A stretch of DNA of 64,000 nucleotides from NCBI RefSeq assembly GCF_004340875.1, contig NZ_SLXQ01000001.1, positions 1,364,001 through 1,428,000 on the forward strand. Direction: 5' to 3'. Numbering within the stretch: position 1 is the stretch's first letter; the number at the start of each line of letters is the position of its first letter. A program made the translations under genes and the position numbers. The notes beneath the pieces were generated by a model. The model was not told where the DNA came from, ran no database searches, and worked only from the letters and a program-made list of their open reading frames with translations. This DNA comes from Tamaricihabitans halophyticus (GTDB taxonomy: Bacteria; Actinomycetota; Actinomycetes; Mycobacteriales; Pseudonocardiaceae). Shown here one piece after another: positions 42,398 to 51,030 of this stretch.

Positions 42398-45247
42398 CTA
42401 AGCCACGACGTTCACCAGCCGACCGGGAACCACGATAACCTTGCGCGGCTGCTCGCCAGCCAGGATTTCCACGATCTTCTCGTCAGCCAACGCCGCCGCG
42501 CGCACCTCGTCCTGCCCGGCCTCGCTCGGCACGGTCACCCGCGCGCGCACCTTGCCGTTCACCTGGATCGGATACTCCACGGTTTCGTCCACCAGGTACC
42601 GCTCATCGGCCTCCGGGAACGGCCCGTGCACCAGCGATTCGGTGTGCCCCAACCGCTGCCACAGTTCCTCGGCGATATGCGGGCACTGCGGTGCCAGCAT
42701 CAACACCAGGGGTTCCACCAGGGCCCTCGGCGTCGCGTCGGCGCCGGCGTAGACCTTCGTCAGATGGTTGTTGAACTCGATCAGCTTCGCCCCGCCGGTG
42801 TTGAACCGTAGCTCGCTGAACTCCTCGCGCACCCCGGCGATCGCCTTGTGCAGCGCGCGCAGGTCGTTCTCGGTCGGGTCTACATCGGATACTCGCGGCT
42901 CGCCGGTCTGCTCATCGACCACGTTGCGCCACAGTCGTTGCAGGAACCGTTGCGCGCCAACCACATCCTTGGTTGCCCACGGGCGGGAGACTTCCAGCGG
43001 CCCCATCGCCATCTCGTAGAACCGGAAGGTGTCCGCCCCGTACTGCTCGCACATCTCGTCCGGGGTGACGACATTGCGCAGGCTCTTGCCCATCTTCCCG
43101 TACTCGCGCCGGACCTGCTCGCCCTGGTAGAAGAACTTTCCGTCCTGTTCGGACACATCTTCGGCCGGAACGTAGCTGCCCCTGGCACCGGTGTACGCGT
43201 AGGCCTGGATGTAGCCCTGGTTCACCAACCGGCGATACGGCTCCTCGGAGGACACGTGCCCCAGGTCGAACAGCACCTTGTGCCAGAACCGGGCGTACAG
43301 CAAGTGCAGCACGGCGTGCTCGACGCCACCGATGTACAGGTCCACCCCGCCGGGGTCGTTCGCGCCGTGCTCGGCCGGCCGCTTGCCGACCCAGTACTGC
43401 TCGTTCTGCGCGGCCACGAAGGCTTCGTCGTTGCTTGGATCGATGTAACGCAGCTGGTACCAGCAGGAGCCGGCCCACTGCGGCATCACATTGGTGTCCC
43501 TGCGGTACTTCTTCGGCCCGTCACCCAGATCCAGCTCGACCTCGACCCAGTCGGTTGCCTTCGCCAGCGGTGGGTTCGGCTCGGTATCCGCATCGTCCGG
43601 GTCATAGCTGGTTGGCGCGTAGTCCGGCACATCAGGCAGCTCCACCGGCAGCTGGTCGGCCGGCAACGGATGCGGCATCCCGTGCTCGTCATAGACGATC
43701 GGGAACGGCTCGCCCCAGTACCGCTGCCGCGCGAACAACCAGTCCCGCAGCTTGTACTCGGTGGTGCCCACCCCGAAGCCGCGCTCGGCCAGCCAGTCGA
43801 CGATCGCCTGCTTCGCCTCCTCGACGTCCATCCCGTCCAGGAAGCCGGAATTGATCGCCGGGCCGGCGCCGGTGAACGCCTTGCCGTCGAACCCTTCCGC
43901 CGGCTGCACGGTGCGGACGATCTCCAGGCCGAACTCTTCGGCGAAATCCCAGTCGCGCTGGTCATGGCCAGGCACCGCCATGATCGCGCCGGTGCCGTAG
44001 CCCATCAGCACGTAGTCCGCGATGAAAACCGGGATTTCCTTACCGTTCACCGGGTTTGTCGCGTACGCGCCGGTGAACACACCGGTCTTGTCCTTGTTCT
44101 CCTGGCGGTCCAGCTCGGACTTCAGTGATACCGCGCGCCGGTAGTCGGCAACCGCGGCCGCCGGGTCCGCCGCACCACCGGTCCACCGAGCGTCCACATT
44201 GGCCGGCCAGACCGCGCCGGTGATCTGCTCAACCAGCGGGTGTTCCGGAGCCAGCACCAGGTAGGTCGCCCCGAACAGGGTGTCCGGACGGGTGGTGAAC
44301 ACCTCGATGCGGTGCTCGCCGACCGGGAAGTACACGTTCGCGCCAACGGAGCGACCGATCCAGTTGCGCTGCATCGTTTTGACCTTGTCCGGCCAGTCCA
44401 GCCGGTCCAGGTCATCCACCAGCCGATCCGCATACGCGGTGATCCGCATCATCCACTGGCGCAGGTTCTTCCGGAACACCGGGAAGTTGCCTCGATCGCT
44501 GCGGCCATCCGGGGTGACCTCCTCGTTGGCCACCACCGTGCCCAGCCCGGGGCACCAGTTGACCGGCGCCTCGGACTGGTAGACCAACCGATGCGAGTCG
44601 ATGACCTTGCGCTGCTCCACGGTGCTCAGCTCGGCCCAGCCACGCCCGTCCGGGGTCGGCCGGGTGCCCTGCGCGTACTCGGCGATCAGCTCGTCGATCG
44701 GGCGCGCCTTCTGCTGCTGGTCGTCGTACCAGGCGTTGTAGATCTGCAGGAAGATCCACTGCGTCCAGCGGTAGTAGGACACATCGGTGGTGGCGAACCG
44801 CCTGCGCTCGTCATGCCCGAAGCCCAGCTGGCGGATCTGTGCAAGGAACCGCTCGATATTCGCCTCGGTGGTGCTCCGCGGATGGGTACCGGTCTGCACC
44901 GCGTACTGCTCGGCTGGCAGCCCGAAGGCGTCGAAGCCCATGGTGTGCAGCACGTTCCGGCCGTTCATCCGGTTGTACCTGGCGTAAACGTCGGTGGCGA
45001 TATAGCTCAGCGGATGGCCCACGTGCAGCCCCGACCCGGACGGGTAGGGGAACATGTCCTGCAGGAACAGCTTGTCCTCGGGCACCGAACGCGCGGGGTC
45101 GGCAAGCGGGCCAACCGGGTTCGGCGCGTAGAAGCTGCCGTTTTCGGCCCAGTACTTTTGCCAGCGGCGTTCGATGTCGCCAGCCATGACCGCGTCGTAG
45201 CGGTAGGCGGGCGTCTGCTCGGTGCTGCCGGTCGCGCCGTCGCTCAT
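42398..45247 (-). CDS. leuS: Leucine--tRNA ligase
   Basis: 949-aa class I aminoacyl-tRNA synthetase that charges tRNA-Leu. HIGH signature is GLHVGHP (His75-His78), KMSKS is KMGKS (about 716-720), the editing domain lies between, and the anticodon-binding domain ends with the LeuRS-type C-terminal [15 protein letters not shown] and [18 protein letters not shown] 45247 is preceded by AAGGAGGACACACGG. A leader peptide rich in Leu codons and a terminator hairpin sit directly upstream, so expression is probably attenuated by charged tRNA-Leu. Confidence 0.96.
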   Translation of the reverse strand: MSDGATGSTEQTPAYRYDAVMAGDIERRWQKYWAENGSFYAPNPVGPLADPARSVPEDKLFLQDMFPYPSGSGLHVGHPLSYIATDVYARYNRMNGRNVLHTMGFDAFGLPAEQYAVQTGTHPRSTTEANIERFLAQIRQLGFGHDERRRFATTDVSYYRWTQWIFLQIYNAWYDDQQQKARPIDELIAEYAQGTRPTPDGRGWAELSTVEQRKVIDSHRLVYQSEAPVNWCPGLGTVVANEEVTPDGRSDRGNFPVFRKNLRQWMMRITAYADRLVDDLDRLDWPDKVKTMQRNWIGRSVGANVYFPVGEHRIEVFTTRPDTLFGATYLVLAPEHPLVEQITGAVWPANVDARWTGGAADPAAAVADYRRAVSLKSELDRQENKDKTGVFTGAYATNPVNGKEIPVFIADYVLMGYGTGAIMAVPGHDQRDWDFAEEFGLEIVRTVQPAEGFDGKAFTGAGPAINSGFLDGMDVEEAKQAIVDWLAERGFGVGTTEYKLRDWLFARQRYWGEPFPIVYDEHGMPHPLPADQLPVELPDVPDYAPTSYDPDDADTEPNPPLAKATDWVEVELDLGDGPKKYRRDTNVMPQWAGSCWYQLRYIDPSNDEAFVAAQNEQYWVGKRPAEHGANDPGGVDLYIGGVEHAVLHLLYARFWHKVLFDLGHVSSEEPYRRLVNQGYIQAYAYTGARGSYVPAEDVSEQDGKFFYQGEQVRREYGKMGKSLRNVVTPDEMCEQYGADTFRFYEMAMGPLEVSRPWATKDVVGAQRFLQRLWRNVVDEQTGEPRVSDVDPTENDLRALHKAIAGVREEFSELRFNTGGAKLIEFNNHLTKVYAGADATPRALVEPLVLMLAPQCPHIAEELWQRLGHTESLVHGPFPEADERYLVDETVEYPIQVNGKVRARVTVPSEAGQDEVRAAALADEKIVEILAGEQPRKVIVVPGRLVNVVA

Positions 45248-45280
45248 TGCCGTGTGTCCTCCTTGCGTCCTGCCCCGAAA

Positions 45281-45319
45281 TACAACAAAACCCCCCAACC
45301 CGGCTTTGGGCATGAGGGG
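45281..45319 (-). terminator. Attenuator terminator in leuS leader
   Basis: On the minus strand, CCCAA pairs with TTGGG around a 7-nt loop (45294-45310), extended by flanking C/G runs (45291-45293 with 45316-45319), and is followed by TTTTGTTGT (complement of 45281-45290). It lies between the leader peptide and the leuS start. The loop carries AGCCGG, complementary to CCGGCU just after the leader stop, which allows an alternative pairing that would break the terminator. Confidence 0.65.
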
Positions 45320-45321
45320 CT

Positions 45322-45353
45322 GCCGCGTCGGCGAGTGTGTCAGCCGGCGCGGC
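45322..45353 (-). promoter_or_regulatory. Pause/alternative hairpin in leuS leader
   Basis: Arms 45322-45332 and 45343-45353 pair at 10 of 11 positions with a 10-nt loop. The hairpin begins at the leader-peptide stop codon, the position of the first hairpin in ribosome-mediated attenuators. Confidence 0.55.
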
Positions 45354-45382
45354 TAACTAAGGAGCAGGCGAGTCATGCTCAT
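45353..45382 (-). CDS. leuS leader peptide (MSMTRLLLS)
   Basis: Nine-codon reading frame ending TAG, encoding MSMTRLLLS with three consecutive Leu codons (CTG CTC CTT). It is on the leuS strand, with its stop 105 bp before the leuS start. A -10-like TATCAT lies 6 bp upstream of its ATG, so the transcript may start at or beside the first codon (leaderless). A run of cognate codons just before a hairpin series is the classical sign of ribosome-mediated attenuation: shortage of charged tRNA-Leu stalls the ribosome and favours read-through into leuS. Confidence 0.65.
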   Translation of the reverse strand: MSMTRLLLS

Positions 45383-45448
45383 ACCAGCATGATAGCTGGC
45401 GTGTCGACCGGAAAACCTGGGGCACCACCGTGCGCTTAAGCTGGTCTC

Positions 45449-45916
45449 GTGTTGCTCGCTCTTACTACCGCCCAGCAGGCCGCCGACCCGGCCCCGCTCG
45501 GCGTCCGCATTCTGCTTGCGGTCTCGCTGTGCCTCGGCGCGGTCGCACTTGGTTGCGCCGGCTGGCTCGGCATCCGCGAGCGGCTGCCTCGGAACCGCTT
45601 CATCGGCGTACGCACCTCGGCGAGCATGCGCGGCGATGAGACGTTTCGGGTGGCCAACCGGATCGCCGGCCCTGCCACGCTGTGCGGCGCACTGGTCGGC
45701 TTGGTCACCGCACTGATCCCGCTGACCATGTCCAACGCCGCCATGCAGCTGACCATCTGGATCCTCGGCATGCTCGGCATGGTCGGTCTCGCCCTCGCGG
45801 GCGGGATACTCGGCCACCGTGCCGCCCAGCTGGTCGCCGACAACCCGCCGAAGCCGGCCGGCTGCTCGAGCTGCACCGGGTGCGCCGGTGCCGGCTGCGC
45901 TGCCCTAACAAACTAG
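45449..45916 (+). CDS. SdpI-family membrane protein with Cys-rich tail
   Basis: 155-aa polytopic protein related to the SdpI/DUF immunity family. Four hydrophobic segments (about 18-42, 75-95, 98-118 and adjacent) with the family motif FIGVRTSASMRGDETFRVANRIAG between helix 1 and 2. In Bacillus SdpI gives immunity to the SDP toxin; the role of actinobacterial singles is unknown. The C-terminal cytosolic tail CSSCTGCAGAGCAAL has four Cys in 12 residues, not part of the family core, and could bind a metal. GTG start. Divergent from leuS. Confidence 0.78.
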   Translation: MLLALTTAQQAADPAPLGVRILLAVSLCLGAVALGCAGWLGIRERLPRNRFIGVRTSASMRGDETFRVANRIAGPATLCGALVGLVTALIPLTMSNAAMQLTIWILGMLGMVGLALAGGILGHRAAQLVADNPPKPAGCSSCTGCAGAGCAALTN

Positions 45917-45936
45917 TGCTGGCCTGACAAACTAGT
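45908..45936. repeat. 10-mer direct repeat at two convergent stops
   Basis: ACAAACTAGT occurs at 45908-45917 and 45927-45936. The first copy contains the SdpI-family stop codon and the second contains, on the minus strand, the AlgH-family stop codon. Only 15 bp separate the two convergent genes. Confidence 0.5.
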
Positions 45937-46519
45937 TACGCCGTAGATCGCCCGGATGGGTCGCGAGTAGCGCCACCGGCAGGCCCTGCCTGCGCAGCAC
46001 CGCGCCCCAGAGGTCGAAGTCCGGGATGGCAAGCACATCGCCTGGCAGTGCGGGCACCACCAGCCAGTCGCCGCGATCCAGTTCCCTGGCGAGCTGCCCG
46101 GTGTCCCAGCCGGCGTAGCCAGCGAACACCCGGATCCCGCGCACCCGGCTCGCCAGCAGATCCGGATCGGCGTCCAGATCGATCAGCGCCACCGGCCCGT
46201 GCACGCTGATCACGCCCTGCATGCTGCGCGCATCCTCACCGGTACGCAGCGCGGCAAGGCAGAGCGCGGTCTTCTGCTCGACTGGCCCGCCGACGAAAAC
46301 CGCCTGCGGTTCACTGACATGCCGCGCCCACACCGGAAGCACGTCGTCCACTGGCACCTGGCTCGGGCGGTTCAGTACGACGCCGAGGGTGCCCTCATCC
46401 CGGTGATCAATGATGTACACGACCGTGCGGCGAAAATTCGAGTCGCCCATAGTGGGTGCCGCCACCAGGAGTACCCCCGGCTCGACCTCAGCATCCGCTT
46501 CCTCCACACGGTCAATCAT
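45932..46519 (-). CDS. YqgE/AlgH family protein
   Basis: 195-aa UPF0301 (YqgE/AlgH) protein. Signatures: GVLLVAAPTMGDSNFRRTVVYIIDH, GTLGVVLNRPS, VFVGGPVE and IRVFAGYAGWDTGQL. Widespread, cytosolic, biochemical role not settled; AlgH in Pseudomonas was linked to alginate control. In actinobacteria it lies near pcnA and the oriC-proximal block, as here. Confidence 0.9.
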   Translation of the reverse strand: MIDRVEEADAEVEPGVLLVAAPTMGDSNFRRTVVYIIDHRDEGTLGVVLNRPSQVPVDDVLPVWARHVSEPQAVFVGGPVEQKTALCLAALRTGEDARSMQGVISVHGPVALIDLDADPDLLASRVRGIRVFAGYAGWDTGQLARELDRGDWLVVPALPGDVLAIPDFDLWGAVLRRQGLPVALLATHPGDLRRN

Positions 46520-46582
46520 GTCACTCGACCGGTGTGCGTCGTCGCGCGTGTTCGGTTTGTAACCACCGGGTCCGAAGCACGC

Positions 46583-48028
46583 TCACTCCGGCGGTGTGAC
46601 GCCCTGCTCCCGAGCCCAATTCAGCAGCTCCGCGACGGCCTCATCGTGCGGTATCGGACCACGTTCCAGGCGTAGTTCCTTGAGGTACTGCCACGCCTTG
46701 CCGACCATCGGGCCCGGCTGGATGCCAAGCAGCCGCATGATCTCGTTGCCGTCCAGATCCGGACGCACCCGCGCGAGATCCTCCTCGGCCTGGATCCGCG
46801 CGATGCGCTCCTCGAGATCGTCGTAGGACCGGCGCAACGCCGCCGCCTTGCGCTTGTTGCGGGTCGTGCAGTCCGCGCGCACCAGCTTGTGCAGCCGGGA
46901 AAGCAGGTGCCCGGCATCGGTCACGTACCTGCGCACCGCGGAATCGGTCCATTCGCCCTTGCCGTAGCCGTGGAAGCGCAGGTGCAGGAACACCAGCTGG
47001 GCGACGTCCTCGATCACGTCCTTCGAGTACCGCAGGGCACGCAATCGCTTGCGCGCCATCTTCGCGCCCACCACTTCGTGGTGATGGAAGCTGACCCCGC
47101 CACCGTCTTCGAACCGGCGCGTCGCGGGTTTGCCGATATCGTGCAGCAGCGCGGCCAGCCGCAGCACCAGATCCGGCGCGGCATCCGGGTCGTCCCGCTT
47201 CTCCAGGTCGATCGCCTGGTCCAGCACGGTCAGCGAATGCTCGTAGACGTCCTTGTGCTGGTGGTGCTCATCGATCGCGAGCGACATACCCGGCACCTCG
47301 GGCAGTACCTGCTCGGCAAGCCCGGTCCGCACCAGCAGCTCGATACCCAGCCGGGGCCGACTGCCGGTGATCAGCTTGGTCAGCTCGGCCTGCACCCGCT
47401 CCGGAGTGATCCTGGCCAGCTCGCCCGCCATCTCGGTCATCGCCCGCACCACCCGCGGCGCCGGCCGGAAACCCAGCTGGGCGACGAATCGCGCGGCCCG
47501 CAGCATCCGCAATGGATCGTCCGCGAAGGACTCCTCCGGGGTGCTCGGGGTATCCAGGATTCGCTCGCGCACCGCCGCCATCCCATCGAACGGATCGACA
47601 AGCTTCTTTGTCGACATATCGATGGCCATCGCGTTCGCGGTGAAATCTCTGCGCTTGAGGTCGTCGGTGAGCGAGTCGCCGAACCGGACCTCCGGATTCC
47701 GGCTCACTCGATCGTATGAATCCGCACGGAAGGTGGTGATCTCCACCTGTACCCCGTGCCGGACCGCGCCAACCGTGCCGAACGCGATCCCGGTATCCCA
47801 TACCGCCTCCGCCCAGCCATCCAGCAGCTCGAGCACCCGTGCGGGGCGGGCATCGGTGGTGAAGTCGAGATCGCCGCCGGGTTGGCCCAACACCGCGTCC
47901 CGCACGCTCCCGCCAACCAGATAGAGCGCGTGCCCCGCGGCGCTGAACCGCTCGGCGAGGTCATCCACGAGGGGCGAGATCCGGAGCAACTCCACGACCA
48001 CATTCTGCTTGGCAACGAGGGTGGACAC
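46583..48028 (-). CDS. cca: CCA tRNA nucleotidyltransferase with HD domain
   Basis: 481-aa tRNA-maturing enzyme that adds or repairs the 3' CCA end. N-terminal nucleotidyltransferase: LVGGSVRDAVLG, then GGDLDFTTDARP (DxD), EITTFRADSYD and RRDFTANAMAID. The C-terminal metal-dependent HD phosphohydrolase domain has LLHDIGKPATRR and SFHHHEVVG. Homologue of M. tuberculosis Rv3907c (pcnA), divergent from the mutT4 homologue as in that genome. GTG start. Confidence 0.93.
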   Translation of the reverse strand: MSTLVAKQNVVVELLRISPLVDDLAERFSAAGHALYLVGGSVRDAVLGQPGGDLDFTTDARPARVLELLDGWAEAVWDTGIAFGTVGAVRHGVQVEITTFRADSYDRVSRNPEVRFGDSLTDDLKRRDFTANAMAIDMSTKKLVDPFDGMAAVRERILDTPSTPEESFADDPLRMLRAARFVAQLGFRPAPRVVRAMTEMAGELARITPERVQAELTKLITGSRPRLGIELLVRTGLAEQVLPEVPGMSLAIDEHHQHKDVYEHSLTVLDQAIDLEKRDDPDAAPDLVLRLAALLHDIGKPATRRFEDGGGVSFHHHEVVGAKMARKRLRALRYSKDVIEDVAQLVFLHLRFHGYGKGEWTDSAVRRYVTDAGHLLSRLHKLVRADCTTRNKRKAAALRRSYDDLEERIARIQAEEDLARVRPDLDGNEIMRLLGIQPGPMVGKAWQYLKELRLERGPIPHDEAVAELLNWAREQGVTPPE

Positions 48029-48229
48029 GGCCGGTCAGCGTATCCGGCACCGCCAACGGCGCGCCGGCCGGAGTCGATCGCACCGATCCAGCGGCAACGT
48101 AAAGAGCCGCCGCCTGATCCGCGATCCGCATTACGATCGCGGATGGACCAGCGGCGGGCGAAGGCACAAGGACGGGTGGATGCGGCAAGAACAGGACGGG
48201 ACCACCCGACAGGGAAGTAGCGACCGCTG

Positions 48230-48820
48230 ATGGCACGGTCCGGCGACAGATCCGAGGGCGGTAAACCCGCCAGAAGGGGCGGCAGGGCGCGCCGGCGCAG
48301 ACGCGCGCGCGGAATGAAAACCGTCGCCGAAACCTCGGCCGGCGGGCTGATGCTGGACGACGGCGGGCACCACGTGGTGCTGATCGGCCGCTTGGACCGC
48401 AAAGGCCGGCTGCTCTGGTCGCTACCGAAGGGACATATCGAACAGGGCGAGACGGCCGAGCAGACCGCGATGCGGGAGGTTGCCGAGGAAACCGGCATTC
48501 ACGGCGTGGCCATCCAGCCGCTCGGCACGATCGACTACTGGTTCGTGGCCGAGAAACGCAAGGTGCACAAGACGGTGCACCATTTCCTGATGCGCGCCAC
48601 CTCCGGCGAACTGTCCGACGAAGACACCGAGGTCACCGAGGTCGCCTGGGTACCGCTCGCCGATCTGGAATCCCGGTTGGCCTACGCTGACGAGCGCCGG
48701 TTGGCCCGGACCGCGCGGGAACTGCTGAACGGCGCCAGCCACGGACTGCTCGCCAAGCCGGAGCAACCAGCTAGTTCGGATAACCCCAAGTACCCGGAGA
48801 ACGCAGGGGAATTGTCTTGA
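48230..48820 (+). CDS. mutT4: NUDIX hydrolase (MutT4-like)
   Basis: 196-aa NUDIX protein with the complete box [23 protein letters not shown], preceded by a very basic N-terminal tail (about 1-28, Arg/Lys/Gly-rich). Hydrolyses nucleoside diphosphate-linked substrates. By position (cca divergent, DUF6049-like and murJ downstream) it corresponds to Rv3908. The last bases overlap the next gene by 4 bp (TTG start at 48817). Confidence 0.9.
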   Translation: MARSGDRSEGGKPARRGGRARRRRRARGMKTVAETSAGGLMLDDGGHHVVLIGRLDRKGRLLWSLPKGHIEQGETAEQTAMREVAEETGIHGVAIQPLGTIDYWFVAEKRKVHKTVHHFLMRATSGELSDEDTEVTEVAWVPLADLESRLAYADERRLARTARELLNGASHGLLAKPEQPASSDNPKYPENAGELS

Positions 48821-51030
48821 CGCCGCTCGTACGCCGCGCGTACTCGGCCGTGCTCGTCACCTTGGTAGTGCTCGCCAGCATGACCCTCGCACCACTCGGC
48901 ACCGCCACCGCACAGCCAATCTCCGGGATCGAATCCAAACTCCAGCTGGACGTCAACGAGCTCACCCCACGGGTGGTCACCGGCTCGGAGCAAACGCTTG
49001 CGGTTCGCGGCACGGTCACCAACACCAGCAACAGCACGATCAACAACATCACCGCCCGCGTGCAGCTCGGCGACCCGCAGAGCAGCGAGAGCGCGCTGCG
49101 CGGGGTGCTCGGCGAGGCGCCGCCAACGGATACCGCGCGCTCCGAGTTCGAAACCGTGGTCGAAACACTTCCGCCGGGCCAGAGCGCACAGCTCGAACTG
49201 GTTGTGCCGCTCGGCCCGGAGGCATTGCAGATCACCCAGCCCGGTGTCTATCCGCTGCTGGTGAACGTGAACGGCACCCCGCAGGACAGTGGGGACGCGC
49301 GGTTGGCCGCACTGAACACCCTGTTGCCGGTACTCGCGCCGCCGGGTGGCCAACCAGTGCCGCCGACCTCGGTGCCCACCTCGATGCTCTGGCCGATCAT
49401 GGACAGCAAACCGAGAGTGGTCAGCGATGCGGTCGACCGCCCGCTGGTGCTCTCGGACGACCGGTTGGCCGACTCGCTCGCCCCCGGCGGCCGGCTGTAC
49501 GGGTTGGTCGCGGCGGTTCGCGCGGAAGCAACCGATACGCCGATCAGTAGCGCGCTGTGCCTGGCCATCGACCCCGAACTACTCGATACGGTGAGCGCGA
49601 TGGCCAACGGCTATCGGGTGAACCGGCAGGACGGCGGCAGCGATGCGGGCCGCGGATCGGCCGCGGCCAACCAGTGGCTGGCCGATCTTCGCGAGGTGGC
49701 GGACGGCCGCTGCGTCATCGCGCTGCCGTACGCCGACGCCGATCTCGCCGCACTGACCAGCGCGAATCCGAAGCAGGACGGGATGAGCTCGCTGGCCAGG
49801 TTGGCGCTGGCCGGTAGCGAGATCATCAACGAGGTGCTTGCCCCTGTTCAACCGATCGGCGGCGTGGCCTGGCCGGCCGGCGGCACGCTGGACGACCACA
49901 CCATGCGCGAGTTGACCGAATTGGGGATCAACAAGTTCGTGGTGGATCCGGCGAAATTGCGTACCGTCGATCCCAACAGGGAAAGCGCCCCGATGAACCT
50001 CAGCGGGATGCGCAGTCCAACGGGCGAGGGGGTGACCGCACTGCCGTACGACTCGCTGGTGGCGAGCGCGCTGTTGCGGCCTTCCGCGCCGGCGGCGGGG
50101 ACCACGGCGACGGCCAGCCCGCGCTCCGTGTCCACCCAGAACGGTCTTGCCGCGCTCGCCTTCCGGGGTGCCTTCGCCACCGAGGATCAGGGCTCGCCGG
50201 TACTGGTGACCCCGCCGCGCCGCTGGGCGGCCACGGAGACCGAACTGCGCACCTTCCTGAGCACGCTGAACTCGTTCGCCGAACGCGGCATGGTGCGGCC
50301 GGTCGGCTTCCAGGAAATGCTGGCGACGCCGACGGCCGGAACCACCGAGCTGGACTACACCGCGGAAGACACGGCCAGCCAGGTACCCGCGGCCGCGGTG
50401 GAATCAGTGTTCGAGACCAACATTCGCACCGGTGATCTGCAGAGCGCGCTGCGTCGGGACACGGTGGAACAGCTACAGCCGGCCGAGGTGGTCGAACCGG
50501 TGCGGCACGCGCTACTGCGCGCCACCTCCAGCGTCTGGCGGGAGCACCCGCAAGGCGCGGATCAGTCGGCGCGAACCGGCGAACGGCATCTGGACGGGCT
50601 GACCGACAGGGTGACGGCGGCAACATCCGGACAGATTTCGCTGGCATCTGGTGACAGCCCGTTACCGGTTTCCCTGCAGAACGAACTACCGGTGCCAATC
50701 GCGGTACGCGTCACGTTTTCGGAGGTCCCCGGGCTTCGGCCGGACCCTACGGAGCTACAGCGAATACCCGCGAATAGTGGTGTTTCCAGGCTGTTTCCCG
50801 CCGAGGTCACCCGTTCTGGCCGGTTCAGCGTGGATGTGTCGCTCACTACGCCAAGTGGCGGAGAACTTGGTCCGGCTGCCCGCTTCGAGTTGGCGTCGAG
50901 CCATTACGGCGGGATCATGCTTGTGGTTACCGGAACCGCGGGCGCAGCTTTGGTGTTGCTGGTCGGGTTGCGGATTTACCGCAGGATGAGGAGTGACCGC
51001 CCGAACGACGGCCAGCAGGAGCGACCGTAG
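48817..51030 (+). CDS. DUF6049-type exported protein (Rv3909-like)
   Basis: 737-aa exported membrane-anchored protein, counterpart of Rv3909 by order and plan. Signal peptide (about 1-32, cleavage about ATA-QP), a long extracytoplasmic part with two or more beta-rich domains ([50 protein letters not shown]; the late [19 protein letters not shown]), and a C-terminal transmembrane helix ([22 protein letters not shown]). Function unknown but conserved beside murJ, so a role in late peptidoglycan or envelope steps is likely (inference). TTG start after AGGGGAATT. Overlaps murJ by 38 bp. Confidence 0.87.
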   Translation: MTPLVRRAYSAVLVTLVVLASMTLAPLGTATAQPISGIESKLQLDVNELTPRVVTGSEQTLAVRGTVTNTSNSTINNITARVQLGDPQSSESALRGVLGEAPPTDTARSEFETVVETLPPGQSAQLELVVPLGPEALQITQPGVYPLLVNVNGTPQDSGDARLAALNTLLPVLAPPGGQPVPPTSVPTSMLWPIMDSKPRVVSDAVDRPLVLSDDRLADSLAPGGRLYGLVAAVRAEATDTPISSALCLAIDPELLDTVSAMANGYRVNRQDGGSDAGRGSAAANQWLADLREVADGRCVIALPYADADLAALTSANPKQDGMSSLARLALAGSEIINEVLAPVQPIGGVAWPAGGTLDDHTMRELTELGINKFVVDPAKLRTVDPNRESAPMNLSGMRSPTGEGVTALPYDSLVASALLRPSAPAAGTTATASPRSVSTQNGLAALAFRGAFATEDQGSPVLVTPPRRWAATETELRTFLSTLNSFAERGMVRPVGFQEMLATPTAGTTELDYTAEDTASQVPAAAVESVFETNIRTGDLQSALRRDTVEQLQPAEVVEPVRHALLRATSSVWREHPQGADQSARTGERHLDGLTDRVTAATSGQISLASGDSPLPVSLQNELPVPIAVRVTFSEVPGLRPDPTELQRIPANSGVSRLFPAEVTRSGRFSVDVSLTTPSGGELGPAARFELASSHYGGIMLVVTGTAGAALVLLVGLRIYRRMRSDRPNDGQQERP

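Noticed and set aside
42848-44128. Plus-strand 426-codon frame within leuS
   Set aside because: leuS is unambiguous on the other strand; the frame is a His/Val/Arg-rich shadow.
45248-45448. leuS leader considered as a T-box
   Set aside because: No AGGGTGG T-box core was found; leader peptide and terminator fit attenuation instead.
48367-48380. 14-bp palindrome GCACCACGTGGTGC considered as a fourth parS
   Set aside because: Lacks the GTT/AAC flanks; it encodes a conserved HHVVL stretch inside the NUDIX gene.
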